Origin: Paenibacillus elgii NBRC 100335
GTDB lineage: Bacteria > Bacillota > Bacilli > Paenibacillales > NBRC-103111
Assembly (NCBI RefSeq): GCF_004000865.1
Contig: NZ_BIMB01000001.1
Location: forward strand, 62,001-126,000
Direction of reading: 5' to 3'
DNA: 64,000 nucleotides
The position numbers were made by a program, and so were the translations under genes. The notes below the pieces were generated by a model. That model saw only the letters and a list, made by a program, of their open reading frames with translations. It made no database searches and was not told the origin of the DNA. Positions within the stretch are counted from its first letter, which is position 1; the number at the start of each line of letters is the position of its first letter. Shown in pieces: positions 50,995 to 59,002 of this stretch.

Positions 50995-51194
50995 TATCGG
51001 ATTCTGTCAGTAGGAGTGGAGTGAATACCTGTTAGTATTATTCTATGCTTCCGGCTCCTGTTTAGAATGCATTCGCTGAGAGTGTTCATAGTTTTTTAGC
51101 CGCTCGCCCTAAAGCTTGTCCTCCTTTAGTGCTACCATACTCCAAATTAATCCACGTTACGGAATTTGTCACCCCCTCAAAAGTGTAACCTCCC

Positions 51195-52454
51195 TTAATA
51201 AATTCGCACCTGGGTACGAAACAGCTTCTCCGTATCCTCAGGCGCCATGTTGACTTTGGCCAGCAGCTTATACGCTTCCTTCAAGTATTCAATGGAATCC
51301 GTTCCCGGCTGTTCTTGAAAAAACCGAACGACCTCCAGCAGCATTCCGGTACTGCTCTCGTCCCCCAGAGCGAAGCGTGTTTCGGATAAAATCAGCTTGG
51401 CCATATGGATGTTGCGGTCATTCCAGCTATGCTCGATAATCTGGCGGCAGATCGTCTCCGCTTCCTCGTATTCTCTGCATCGGTTATGCAGCTTCGCCAG
51501 TCGCAGCCGCGCGATCTCGACAAAATAAGGCTGCTTGGTCGCCTCTCCGATTTCCAAAGAACGGCGCTGATGCTCGAAGGCCAGCTTGTACTCTCCCATA
51601 TCGGCATACAAATCCCCGATATTATTGTTAAAGATCAGCTCAAACGAAGGATGGTACGCAAAATAAGCGGCAGTCTGCTTGTATTCTTCCTCCGCATCCG
51701 CATACTTCCCAACGGCTTGGTAGCTTTTACCTAGCAAATTATGCGAGCGGAACCGGGAAATCGGGGAAAGCCTCTTTCTGCTTTTGACAGCCTGAAGGAG
51801 TGAAATGGCGGTATGGTATTCTCCGATTCCGTAGCGATAGGCGGACATCGTAAGCTGAACGGAAATCGCGAGCTCCTGCGGGACGCTGTGCCGCTGCACG
51901 AGGGCGTACGCTTCTTCAATCCATTCGGAGGCATGGCCCGGATCGATGTTGACATACATGAACGAAAGCCGGTTTAAGCCGGCGGCGAGCATGGGAATGT
52001 CCTGCAGCTCTCGGGCCAGATCAATCCATTGCTTGTATTCGCTCTCGGCTTCCTTGAAATTTTGCCGAACGTCTTCGACAAATGCTCGAAGCGCATGCAA
52101 GTCGGCCCGGTACACCGGTTTTACCTCGAACCTTATCCCCTTCAGCTGTTCCGTCCACTTCCGGATCGTCTCGTAATCCCGTTCCTTCTCGTATCTCTCC
52201 TGAAGGTATTCGAGAATAAGCCCCAGCGCTTTCTGGTCGGGGTCCTTCCGACTCATCCGTTCCAGCCAATCGATAATCGGCATTCCAAGTCGATCCAGCA
52301 GCTTTTCAACGATCGTGATGTGCGGGAAATAGTCCTCATTTTCAATCCGTGAGATCATACTGCGGGTACAAATGCCCTCGGAAAGCTCCTTTTGCAGCAT
52401 CGGGACGGCTTCGCGTCTGGAGCGAACGAGCTGTCCGAAATGATCCAGGTTCAT
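51195..52454 (-). CDS. HTH-TPR regulator of the PlcR/Rap-like (RRNPP) type
   Basis: 419 residues. An N-terminal XRE helix-turn-helix (about 1-65, MLQKELSEGICTRSMISRIEN) is joined to a long array of tetratricopeptide repeats (about 70-405; e.g. LHALRAFVEDVRQNFKEAESEY, ISRFRSHNLLGKSYQAVGKYADAEEEYK). This is the build of regulators that bind small signalling peptides, such as PlcR, NprR and PrgX. No adjacent peptide gene is seen on its own strand, but the Agr-like locus lies 1.7 kb away. It overlaps the upstream methyltransferase by four bases (ATGA at 52451-52454), so the two are translationally coupled. Confidence 0.85.
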   Translation of the reverse strand: MNLDHFGQLVRSRREAVPMLQKELSEGICTRSMISRIENEDYFPHITIVEKLLDRLGMPIIDWLERMSRKDPDQKALGLILEYLQERYEKERDYETIRKWTEQLKGIRFEVKPVYRADLHALRAFVEDVRQNFKEAESEYKQWIDLARELQDIPMLAAGLNRLSFMYVNIDPGHASEWIEEAYALVQRHSVPQELAISVQLTMSAYRYGIGEYHTAISLLQAVKSRKRLSPISRFRSHNLLGKSYQAVGKYADAEEEYKQTAAYFAYHPSFELIFNNNIGDLYADMGEYKLAFEHQRRSLEIGEATKQPYFVEIARLRLAKLHNRCREYEEAETICRQIIEHSWNDRNIHMAKLILSETRFALGDESSTGMLLEVVRFFQEQPGTDSIEYLKEAYKLLAKVNMAPEDTEKLFRTQVRIY

Positions 52455-53122
52455 AGCAAGCTTCCCTCCTTATCCGCTCCGATCATCCATAGATTGCTGC
52501 AGTACGATTTGGTGATCCAATCGAGCTTGGCATACGTCTCTTGAGAGACATGACGGCTTCGCGCGCCGGTCATGGATCGGATCTTCAGCCCACAGTCCAA
52601 GAGCAGCCGATGCAGCTCGACCGGCATCAGCATATTGTAATTAGTCGGCTCGCCCCGCAGACGCTTCAGCGCATCTTCGTGCGGCAAATTGCCGGGACCC
52701 AAACAAGCGATAACTATGCCGCCTCCCGGCTTGATCACCCGGGCCATTTCGCGAATCATTCCGTACGGATTCCGCACCCACTCCACCACCGTGCAGCAGA
52801 AAACATAGTCGAAAGTCTCGTCTTCCTCAGGAATCGGGTCGCAATCTGATAAATACGCCTCGACCTGCCTTGCCTTGGCACTTTCGACCATGGCCGGAGA
52901 AATGTCAATGCCCGTCGCGAGAAAGCCCATCTCGTTCAAGCGCTTCGTACCGATCCCCGGCCCACAGCCGACGTCAAGCACGCGCCGCCCTCCATCCCGG
53001 ACCGCAAATTTCGCAAAATATTTCAGCAGCAGGCTTCGGCTGCCGTTATCCCACAAGTCTTCATTCGAAAAGAAGGCGCTAAATTCGTCCCACCACGCTC
53101 CACTATATACGTCAACCGTCAT
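52451..53122 (-). CDS. Class I SAM-dependent methyltransferase
   Basis: About 223 residues. The SAM-binding motif I is RRVLDVGCGPGIGTKRLNEMG near the N-terminus, motif II FDYVFCCTVVEWV, and motif III IKPGGGIVIACLGPG: a small-molecule or ubiquinone/tellurite-type methyltransferase, substrate unknown. ATG 53122, with AGAGAGGA upstream, is favoured over ATG 53152. It is coupled by ATGA overlap to the downstream HTH-TPR regulator gene, which suggests that its product or activity is linked to that regulator's signal. Confidence 0.85.
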   Translation of the reverse strand: MTVDVYSGAWWDEFSAFFSNEDLWDNGSRSLLLKYFAKFAVRDGGRRVLDVGCGPGIGTKRLNEMGFLATGIDISPAMVESAKARQVEAYLSDCDPIPEEDETFDYVFCCTVVEWVRNPYGMIREMARVIKPGGGIVIACLGPGNLPHEDALKRLRGEPTNYNMLMPVELHRLLLDCGLKIRSMTGARSRHVSQETYAKLDWITKSYCSNLWMIGADKEGSLL

Positions 53123-54169
53123 TAGGCGTATCCTCTCTTTTCCCCAGATCATCGCTCCATCCGGCTTCGGACCGAGCCGTTCCTATGCCAAAACATGGCA
53201 TAAAGTCGCTTGAAGTTCAGCATGGACTCTTGTACACTGTAGCTTTGGAGCAAATAGCCTGCTTTGGTTACGTGCAGTCCACTATCTCTAACACTACCAA
53301 AGTCTAGGCTTCTTTGCCATGATTGCTTGAACGAAACGTAGTGATGGATTAGAGCGTTTGTTGAAAAGCAGAAAAAAATTGAATATGGCATAAGGAAGTG
53401 CAACGTGGAGCATCTTGGTCTTTTTACTGTTTTATGCTTAATGTCAAACCATTGGATTTATTGTTCTGCAGCCTGGCTTTACCGTTCTTTGCTTCTTTCT
53501 TTTTTTCAGGCTTCGACTAATGCATGCCCTTCTAGTCACTCTCATTATTTATTTGTATACAATCACCTCCGAGATGTTGCTATATGTTTTGGGAGGCCGT
53601 TTTCATATCGAAACCATAATGATATTACTTAAAGAAAGTAAAGTCTTACCTTTTTCTTAAGCAGTTTAAATTTGTCGATAACAGGAATTCTTTTAAATTA
53701 CGCATCGGCTTTACTTTTATCTCGTTCAATCATAAAAAACGTCATACAAGCAACCGTTTGACTAAAATTTTATTTTTATTACTAAGCGTCGGTCTTATAA
53801 TAATGATGCTTATTATTTCTTCCGTGTTCTTTTGGGGGACACAAATATTTCCAACTTTTTGGAATTTGAACTATTCTATTAATAGGACTAATACATTACT
53901 TGTACGTTAAGGAACTGTCGGAAATGTAGATGTTTCTATCAATCTGATCTCTTTCAAACACAGTTTCAATATATTCACAGATCAATAGTAGTCCAATATT
54001 AATATACAAAATTCGACAAATGATGACTTGTTAAGTGGATAAATGTGTAATAAACTATAAGCAAAATAAAGAATTTTTTATAATTAACCAGACAATAATC
54101 TGTCGCGACTTTTTATCTATGCCTTAATTACTATTTAATAATTCATAATATACGAAATGAGGCTTAGAG
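53123..54169. other. About 1.05 kb without a convincing gene, AT-rich
   Basis: The left third has the base composition of the chromosome; from about 53.4 kb on it is markedly AT-rich like the Agr-type operon. A 75-codon frame (53405-53632) has no ribosome site and an unlikely composition. A frame without any start codon (53623-53910) encodes a hydrophobic helix and is listed separately. The last 150 bases before 54170 are very AT-rich and probably contain the promoter of the Agr-like operon, though I cannot single out a -10 box with confidence. No insertion sequence or att site is visible. Confidence 0.5.
53623..53910 (+). pseudogene. Start-less hydrophobic frame, probable gene remnant
   Basis: An open frame of 95 codons between a TGA at 53620 and TAA at 53908. 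It has no usable start codon before a strong membrane segment (LTKILFLLLSVGLIIMML, then SSVFFWGTQIFPTFWN). The N-terminal part is basic (FNHKKRHTSNR), as in the beginning of a membrane sensor or transporter. It could be the leftover of a kinase that once belonged to the neighbouring peptide system, but nothing in the sequence proves that. Confidence 0.3.
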
Positions 54170-54832
54170 ATGAATTTGTTTCTCAAATTTTTATTTTTTT
54201 TCCTTGAGTACGGCTCAGTAATTGTTTTGTCTTTGGCTGCTTTTCGTTTAAATATTCGCTATCAGCTTCATAAAATTGCTGTAAGTTCTATTATGATGTC
54301 AATCGTCTCTATCTATATAAGAGATTATCTAAATCAAACTACTCTTGCTTTCCTTCCAACATTAGTCGTTGAGATTATTTTTTTTGTAATCCTGTTTCGA
54401 CTTCCGATTCTTTTTTCATTTCTTATTACTTTATTAGGGACTTTAGCAAGTTCAACATTGGAAATAGCCTCTGGCTGGATACTTAATGAAGCTGCCCTTG
54501 TTACATACGAAATGCTTCAAGAAAATCCTATTCCTGTTCAACTATCAACTTTTATTTTAAATCTACTGATCGCCAAATATATTCTGTATAGAAAAATTGG
54601 ATTTCATTTCACTACCAGAGATTCGCTAAAAGGATATAATTTTTACTTGTCAGCCAGTTTGGTCATTGCAGTTGTTTTACTACAAATTAATATATATTTT
54701 ATTGAACAGAATTATGTTAATTCGATTATTTTATTAACATCTGCAACTGTGTTATTAATTTGTATATACCTTTCTTATAAACACAATATACGGTTATGGA
54801 AAGAAAGACGGGAACGGCTGGAAAAAAGATGA
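54170..54832 (+). CDS. AgrC-like membrane sensor domain without kinase domain
   Basis: 220 residues with about six or seven hydrophobic helices and then a short charged tail (SYKHNIRLWKERRERLEKR). This has the size and layout of the peptide-binding membrane half of AgrC-type GHKL histidine kinases, stopping where the dimerisation helix would begin. The stop codon overlaps the start of the agrB-like gene (ATGA at 54829-54832), so it is made together with the peptide processor and precursor. There is no kinase domain here or within 8 kb. It might be a receptor that works with a kinase elsewhere, a decoy or immunity protein, or part of the export machinery. The membrane topology is seen; AgrC kinship is inference from layout and context. 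Composition is far more AT-rich than in flanking genes. Confidence 0.6.
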   Translation: MNLFLKFLFFFLEYGSVIVLSLAAFRLNIRYQLHKIAVSSIMMSIVSIYIRDYLNQTTLAFLPTLVVEIIFFVILFRLPILFSFLITLLGTLASSTLEIASGWILNEAALVTYEMLQENPIPVQLSTFILNLLIAKYILYRKIGFHFTTRDSLKGYNFYLSASLVIAVVLLQINIYFIEQNYVNSIILLTSATVLLICIYLSYKHNIRLWKERRERLEKR

Positions 54833-55383
54833 ATTTTATTGATAGATCCACCTCATATTTGGTTCGATTTATTAGAAAAAATAATCCTGATGCAGCATCA
54901 GAAGCAGTTTTAAAATATTCTCTTTCACTACTAATTAATACTGGTCTTGCGATCTTTCTTTCCCTAAGTATTTGTACAATAACTGGTCATTTTAAAATTG
55001 CAGTAATTTCAATAATTTACTTATTAATTCTGAGGTATGTAAGCGGGGGAATTCATCTCTCATCATCTTTAAGTTGTTGTTTACTTACTATATTTATGAT
55101 AATAACAATCTCCCACTTGAAATATGCTTATTCAACTATCGGAATTGCATTTGATATTTTTTCAGCGATTGTTTTTTTAATAACTGCACCCAATGGGATC
55201 AAGGGGCTCAGTTCAATAAAGTCCAATTATTATCCTTTACTAAAAATTTCATCGCTAGTGCTTGTTGCTTCAAATTTTTACGTTCAATCTTCAGTTCTTT
55301 CGACCGCTAATATCGTTCAAGCTTTCTGCACTACATCTTTTGCTTACCATTTAAAGGATTTAGCAGAAAGGAGAAAAAAATGA
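54829..55383 (+). CDS. agrB: AgrB-type peptide-processing membrane protease
   Basis: 184 residues starting at ATG 54829 (MNFIDRSTSYLVRFIRKNN). AgrB proteins cut the C-terminal part off AgrD, close the ring through a thioester intermediate and help export it. The catalytic pair is in place: His76 and Cys83, spaced as in Staphylococcus AgrB, within RYVSGGIHLSSSLSCC. The expected hydrophobic helices are present. It overlaps the sensor-like gene by four bases and the precursor gene by four bases (ATGA at 55380-55383), so the three are translated as one unit. The frame could extend 11 codons upstream, but ATG 54829 matches homologue starts. Confidence 0.88.
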   Translation: MNFIDRSTSYLVRFIRKNNPDAASEAVLKYSLSLLINTGLAIFLSLSICTITGHFKIAVISIIYLLILRYVSGGIHLSSSLSCCLLTIFMIITISHLKYAYSTIGIAFDIFSAIVFLITAPNGIKGLSSIKSNYYPLLKISSLVLVASNFYVQSSVLSTANIVQAFCTTSFAYHLKDLAERRKK

Positions 55384-55502
55384 AATCACGCATAGCTTAT
55401 TTTGCAAATATTTTTTTGGTTTTTTTTGCAACAATGGCTGTTAGTACTAATTCGTTGATGTGGCACCGCCCAGAAACACCAGATGAACTTCTTAAAAAAT
55501 AA
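55380..55502 (+). CDS. agrD: AgrD-like cyclic-peptide precursor, cysteine-free, 40 residues
   Basis: MKSRIAYFANIFLVFFATMAV... ends ...STNSLMWHRPETPDELLKK. The build is that of AgrD: an amphipathic N-terminal helix, a core, and an acidic C-terminal tail with the P-E-x-P-x-E-L-L pattern that AgrB recognises. There is no cysteine, so a ring would have to be a lactone closed on a serine (Ser22 or Ser25, giving roughly a 7- or 4/5-residue ring ending at Trp28 or His29), as in the enterococcal GBAP peptide. AAAGGAG overlaps the end of agrB, and ATGA overlap couples translation. Too short to stand out by length, but position and features make it secure. Confidence 0.85.
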   Translation: MKSRIAYFANIFLVFFATMAVSTNSLMWHRPETPDELLKK

Positions 55503-55599
55503 CGCCTTAGTTTTCTGGTTTACCCCGGACAAACAATTTTACTTTCCTTCGAGATGCCCCCTCCTCCGATAACGCCCCTGAATTAGCCCAAGATAAACG

Positions 55600-55658
55600 G
55601 ACGATTACCAACTTCTCTCTACGAAGCAGACATGTGACCTAATGGCAATCGTCTTTTT
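55600..55658 (+). terminator. Possible terminator of the Agr-like operon
   Basis: GACGATTaCC / GGcAATCGTC with a long loop (about 38 bases) followed by TTTTTAAA. Stem-loop size makes it uncertain. Confidence 0.4.
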
Positions 55659-55801
55659 AAATTGGACCGCCCTAAAGTCATTCCGGCATGTCATGAGATT
55701 CATGGGTACATTTTAAGTTTTCTTTCATGCAACTTTTTTCGCTGTATTTCGTTTATAAAGGAGGATGGAGTCTAACCATATCCATGGAAAGGATTTGAAT
55801 T

Positions 55802-56953
55802 ATGTCCGTACCGATGCCCGGCAGTCCTCGTACTCAGACGACCGCTGCCGCTGCCGCAAAGAAAAAAAAGAAGCCGGTTAAAAAGAAGAAACGGCGTTCG
55901 TCCACCTTGGCTTCAATTACACTTTATACGTTCTTTTTCATGTTTTTGTTCGGAAGTGTGTTCAGCTTGTGGTTTTTTCTAACGGAAACCGGCACGAATC
56001 TGCGCTTGATGATGGCTGATACGATCATTTCGACACAGCACCGCGATTGGGCGAAATACCTCATCGGCGAGGAAGAGCTCAAAAAACGGGTTGACCGGTA
56101 TTGGGCGCAGTTCGACACGTATTCCGAAATCAAGGATAAGGACCTTGTGCGCGTTGACCATAAACCGGCGACAACAGTGGTCGAAAAAAAGCCGCCTGTT
56201 GAGGTACAAGACATTGAAGGAAAAAATTTTAAAGGCAAGCTGCTGATCGTGAACGATCCGAAAACGCTGCGTATCGCCGTTCCGGGCACACGCGGCAAGG
56301 GAGAAAAGGTTTCCTCGATGGTTAAACGACTGGGGGCCATTGCCGGCGTTAATGCAGGCGGGTTCGTCGATCCGGAATGGAAAGGCAACGGATTTCAGCC
56401 GACCGGCCTCGTTATGTCGGGAGGCAAGATCTTCTACAACGACGGCGGCATGAACACGCGCAATCACATCGTAGCCATCGATAAGGAAGGCAAGCTGATC
56501 GCGGGTAAATATACGCCGAACGAGCTGATCAAGATGGGCGTTCAGGAAGCGGTCACCTTCGCTCCGAAGTTTATCGTCAACGGCGTGGGCATGATTAAAA
56601 ATCAGGCTGACGGCTGGGGAATCGCTCCTCGCACCTCGATGGCGCAAAAAGCCGACGGCACCATCATGTTCGCCATCATCGACGGACGCCAGCCGGGATA
56701 CAGCATCGGGGCGACGTTGTACGATATTCAGAACATTTTTCTGGAGCATGGCGCGGTGACAGCGGCTAATCTGGACGGCGGCTCCTCGACCGTACTGGTC
56801 AAGGACAACCAGATCTTGAACAAGCCTTCCAGCGAATACGGCGAACGGTATTTGCCTACCGCCTGGCTGGTGTTCGAAGACCCGGCCAAAGCGAATATTA
56901 AAAACATTTGGGAAGGACTCGACCCAAGCAAGATCGATCCGTCCAAATGGTAA
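55802..56953 (+). CDS. Membrane-anchored phosphodiester glycosidase (NAGPA-like) protein
   Basis: 383 residues. The N-terminus is a basic stretch (KKKKKPVKKKKRRS) and one membrane helix (about 38-62), placing the rest outside. The phosphodiester glycosidase domain (about 150-365) has GVNAGGFVDPEWKGNG, NDGGMNTRNHIVAI, APRTSMAQKADGTIMFAIIDGRQPGYS and NLDGGSSTVL, the pattern of N-acetylglucosamine-1-phosphodiester alpha-N-acetylglucosaminidase relatives found in many Firmicutes with roles in wall polymers or sporulation. Ribosome site GGAAAGGA. Normal base composition returns here, marking the right border of the AT-rich patch. Confidence 0.88.
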   Translation: MSVPMPGSPRTQTTAAAAAKKKKKPVKKKKRRSSTLASITLYTFFFMFLFGSVFSLWFFLTETGTNLRLMMADTIISTQHRDWAKYLIGEEELKKRVDRYWAQFDTYSEIKDKDLVRVDHKPATTVVEKKPPVEVQDIEGKNFKGKLLIVNDPKTLRIAVPGTRGKGEKVSSMVKRLGAIAGVNAGGFVDPEWKGNGFQPTGLVMSGGKIFYNDGGMNTRNHIVAIDKEGKLIAGKYTPNELIKMGVQEAVTFAPKFIVNGVGMIKNQADGWGIAPRTSMAQKADGTIMFAIIDGRQPGYSIGATLYDIQNIFLEHGAVTAANLDGGSSTVLVKDNQILNKPSSEYGERYLPTAWLVFEDPAKANIKNIWEGLDPSKIDPSKW

Positions 56954-56970
56954 GCATCTGCTAAAAACCA

Positions 56971-57011
56971 AACGGGATCTTGGGCATAGCGCCGAAGATC
57001 CCGTTTTTTTT
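56971..57011 (+). terminator. Terminator after the phosphodiester glycosidase gene
   Basis: AAACGGGATCTT / AAGATCCCGTTT followed by TTTTT; may also serve the convergent YtxH gene. Confidence 0.88.
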
Positions 57012-57023
57012 GCAAGTCAAGCT

Positions 57024-57428
57024 TTAATGCTCCTCGCGTTCGACCGTCGTGGCTGCGATAGACGCTTCGGCTGCGGCCACATCGTCTGTACCGTTTTCCG
57101 GTTTGCTGCTTCGCCACGATTTCACTTCCTGACCTACTTGAGCTGCCGCCAGCTTCGCTTTTCCCGCCATCTCCGACGTCGTGCGTCCTATGCTTTCCGC
57201 CGCAGTCTGCGCTTTTTCCGATACGGCGGAGACGATCCGCTTCGATTTTTCCGCAACGTCGCCTGCAATTTGCTGCGTCTTCTCGCTCACCTGATGATAG
57301 CCCTCTTTCAAGTCGGCGCGCAGCTCGCGTCCGGATTTAGGCGCAAACAGCAGTGCCGTCACCGCGCCAAGCACACCGCCGATTACAGCTCCGACGAGCA
57401 AATCCTTATTTCTTTTTTCCGCTGCCAT
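57024..57428 (-). CDS. YtxH-family general stress-type protein
   Basis: 134 residues. A glycine-rich hydrophobic helix (GAVIGGVLGAVTALLFAPKSG) with the family signature FAPKSGRELR is followed by a long amphipathic helical region with heptad Ala/Gln repeats, as in YtxH and other sigma-B-linked proteins of bacilli. It binds the membrane and is otherwise uncharacterised. It is downstream of a DUF948 gene (six bases apart), the usual pairing of YtxH with YtxG in bacilli, so the two are an operon. Confidence 0.87.
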   Translation of the reverse strand: MAAEKRNKDLLVGAVIGGVLGAVTALLFAPKSGRELRADLKEGYHQVSEKTQQIAGDVAEKSKRIVSAVSEKAQTAAESIGRTTSEMAGKAKLAAAQVGQEVKSWRSSKPENGTDDVAAAEASIAATTVEREEH

Positions 57429-57434
57429 CGTTCT

Positions 57435-57878
57435 TCACTCCTTTGATTTCATGGGTCTGGAAGCTTGCAGGCGATGCCAGAGCTGCAGGCCAGCGGCTGT
57501 CAGCTCCATCAGGTCATTTGCGGCATCCCGATGGCTATGTAACGCTTTGCGCGCCTCAAGTGCCGTGTTCTCAATGGCGAGTGACGCGGACTTCACGATT
57601 CGGGATACCCGCTGCACCGCTTCTCCCGTCTCCTCTGCCGCTGCAAACCAAGCGTCGACCGCTTGCATTTTGCCTTGCAGGTCCTGCATGACCTCGGTTG
57701 ACACCCGAAGCAAGCTTTCGGTGCTCTCTGCAGTTTGCTGTACTTGCTGCTGCATTGTGTCAAGCGCAGTCTCGGCATGCCTTAGGGCACAAATCGCCAA
57801 ATACGCGAAACGTATAGCCAGCCCGATGAGCACCAGAAAAGCCAAAATACAGACCGCCGCACCCCATTGCCACCACAT
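57435..57878 (-). CDS. DUF948 (YtxG-like) membrane protein
   Basis: 147 residues. One N-terminal helix (about 5-25) followed by a long coiled-coil-prone region (ALRHAETALDTMQQQVQQTAESTESLL...). ATG 57878 is used because GGAGGTGAAGG lies just upstream; the track-length frame to 58082 lacks a good site. The family is widespread and stress-induced in bacilli, always beside YtxH. Function unknown. Confidence 0.82.
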   Translation of the reverse strand: MWWQWGAAVCILAFLVLIGLAIRFAYLAICALRHAETALDTMQQQVQQTAESTESLLRVSTEVMQDLQGKMQAVDAWFAAAEETGEAVQRVSRIVKSASLAIENTALEARKALHSHRDAANDLMELTAAGLQLWHRLQASRPMKSKE

Positions 57879-58176
57879 GACCTTCACCTCCGTCATCCCA
57901 GCCGCTTCTAGACGAATGCCTATGAGATAGTACAGTATAAGACGGAGGCGCCCATTTTGACACAACTTCCGAAAAAAAAGGACGAGGAGCTTGGCAATAT
58001 CGCTGTGCCTTTGACTGCGGTTATCCTCTTTCGCAGTCACTGTCGGGAACGAGATAGCTAATGAAAAGAAGACGACCCCCACCCCATAATTGGGAATGAA
58101 GGTCGCGTGCTAACGTTTGTCGCATGAGACTGCTCATAAAAGCTGTAAGTTCTTCAGTGGCCTCACTGCTACAGAC

Positions 58177-58614
58177 TTATTTTTTCTCTTTAAGCTTTGC
58201 ATAACCTGCAGAACCGGGGCCGCCGCTTAATTGAATATAGTACTCCCCGGTTTGAATGTATAAATCGGTCTGAAGAGACTCTCCGGGTCGCAAAGTGAAT
58301 TCAAAAATCGTTTTATCGACAAGGTACTTTATGACTCTTACAGTTAATGGTTTGGTGCTATTAGGATCTGTATAAACGGAAAGCGCATAATATCTCCATA
58401 TATTATTGACTAAAATTCCCGATGCCGTATATTCCTGTTTCGATTCTTTTGTAACAGAAATAGAATTTTCTAGCGATTTGCCCGCCGTAGCAGCATCATT
58501 CCATGCCATGCTGTTGATCGGAGCATGATTGGTTCCGGCAAAGCTTGCCGTCGGTGCCAACACGCTTGCTAGTAAAGCTGCTGTAGTACCTAATGCTATA
58601 AGTGTTTTCTTCAT
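58177..58614 (-). CDS. Exported 145-residue protein of unknown function
   Basis: A signal peptide (MKKTLIALGTTAALLASVLA...ASFAG) is followed by about 118 mature residues of mostly beta character (GILVNNIWRYYALSVYT, LYIQTGEYYIQLSGG) with no cysteine. I recognise no family. AGGAG is 12 bases before the ATG. It is next to another small exported protein 64 bases upstream on the same strand, suggesting one transcript. Confidence 0.75.
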   Translation of the reverse strand: MKKTLIALGTTAALLASVLAPTASFAGTNHAPINSMAWNDAATAGKSLENSISVTKESKQEYTASGILVNNIWRYYALSVYTDPNSTKPLTVRVIKYLVDKTIFEFTLRPGESLQTDLYIQTGEYYIQLSGGPGSAGYAKLKEKK

Positions 58615-58678
58615 GCTATGGTTCGGCTCCTCCTTAAGCGTTTTAATTGTGAATTACGGCTGCTCTTGGGCAGTTTTA

Positions 58679-59002
58679 CTAATTTACTTTAATATAATAG
58701 ACGGCTATGAGCTCTCGGACGTCATCATAAACTTTAACTGTGGCAGATCCCTTGGAAAGTCCCTTAACCTCTCCGTTTTTGCAATCCACTTTGACGACAT
58801 TTTTATCAGAATTAGTACATTTTGCTCCGGAATCAATGCTGGCTTCCATTCCTACGCCAATACCAAGCATATATTCCGGGGCTTTAGCCAGAGATCCATT
58901 GATTGAGTTGGTATGCCCGGACGCTTGCGCTCCGGTGCTCTGAAAGCCCAAAATGAGAGGAAGAGCCAGTGCCGATGCTAAAAGAGTATATTTCAGATTC
59001 AT
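58679..59002 (-). CDS. Exported 107-residue protein, mini Ig-like (BIG2-like) fold
   Basis: Signal peptide to about residue 28 (AQASG), then a single Ig-like module: SDKNVVKVDCKNGEVKGLSKGSATVKVY resembles the BIG2 repeat signature (SSDxxVaxVdxxGxVxGlxxGtatItv). Cysteines in AKCTN and VDCKN could form a disulphide. AGGAGGTA precedes the ATG. Normally such domains are parts of large surface proteins; here it stands alone, so it could be a secreted binding module. It probably shares an operon with the 145-residue exported protein. Confidence 0.72.
   Translation of the reverse strand: MNLKYTLLASALALPLILGFQSTGAQASGHTNSINGSLAKAPEYMLGIGVGMEASIDSGAKCTNSDKNVVKVDCKNGEVKGLSKGSATVKVYDDVRELIAVYYIKVN

Noticed and set aside
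51060..51080. CTGAGAG-like sequence suggesting a TPP riboswitch
   Set aside because: None of the other TPP aptamer blocks is nearby.
53405..53632. 75-codon frame in the AT-rich gap
   Set aside because: No ribosome site, improbable Ser/Cys/His/Tyr-rich composition.
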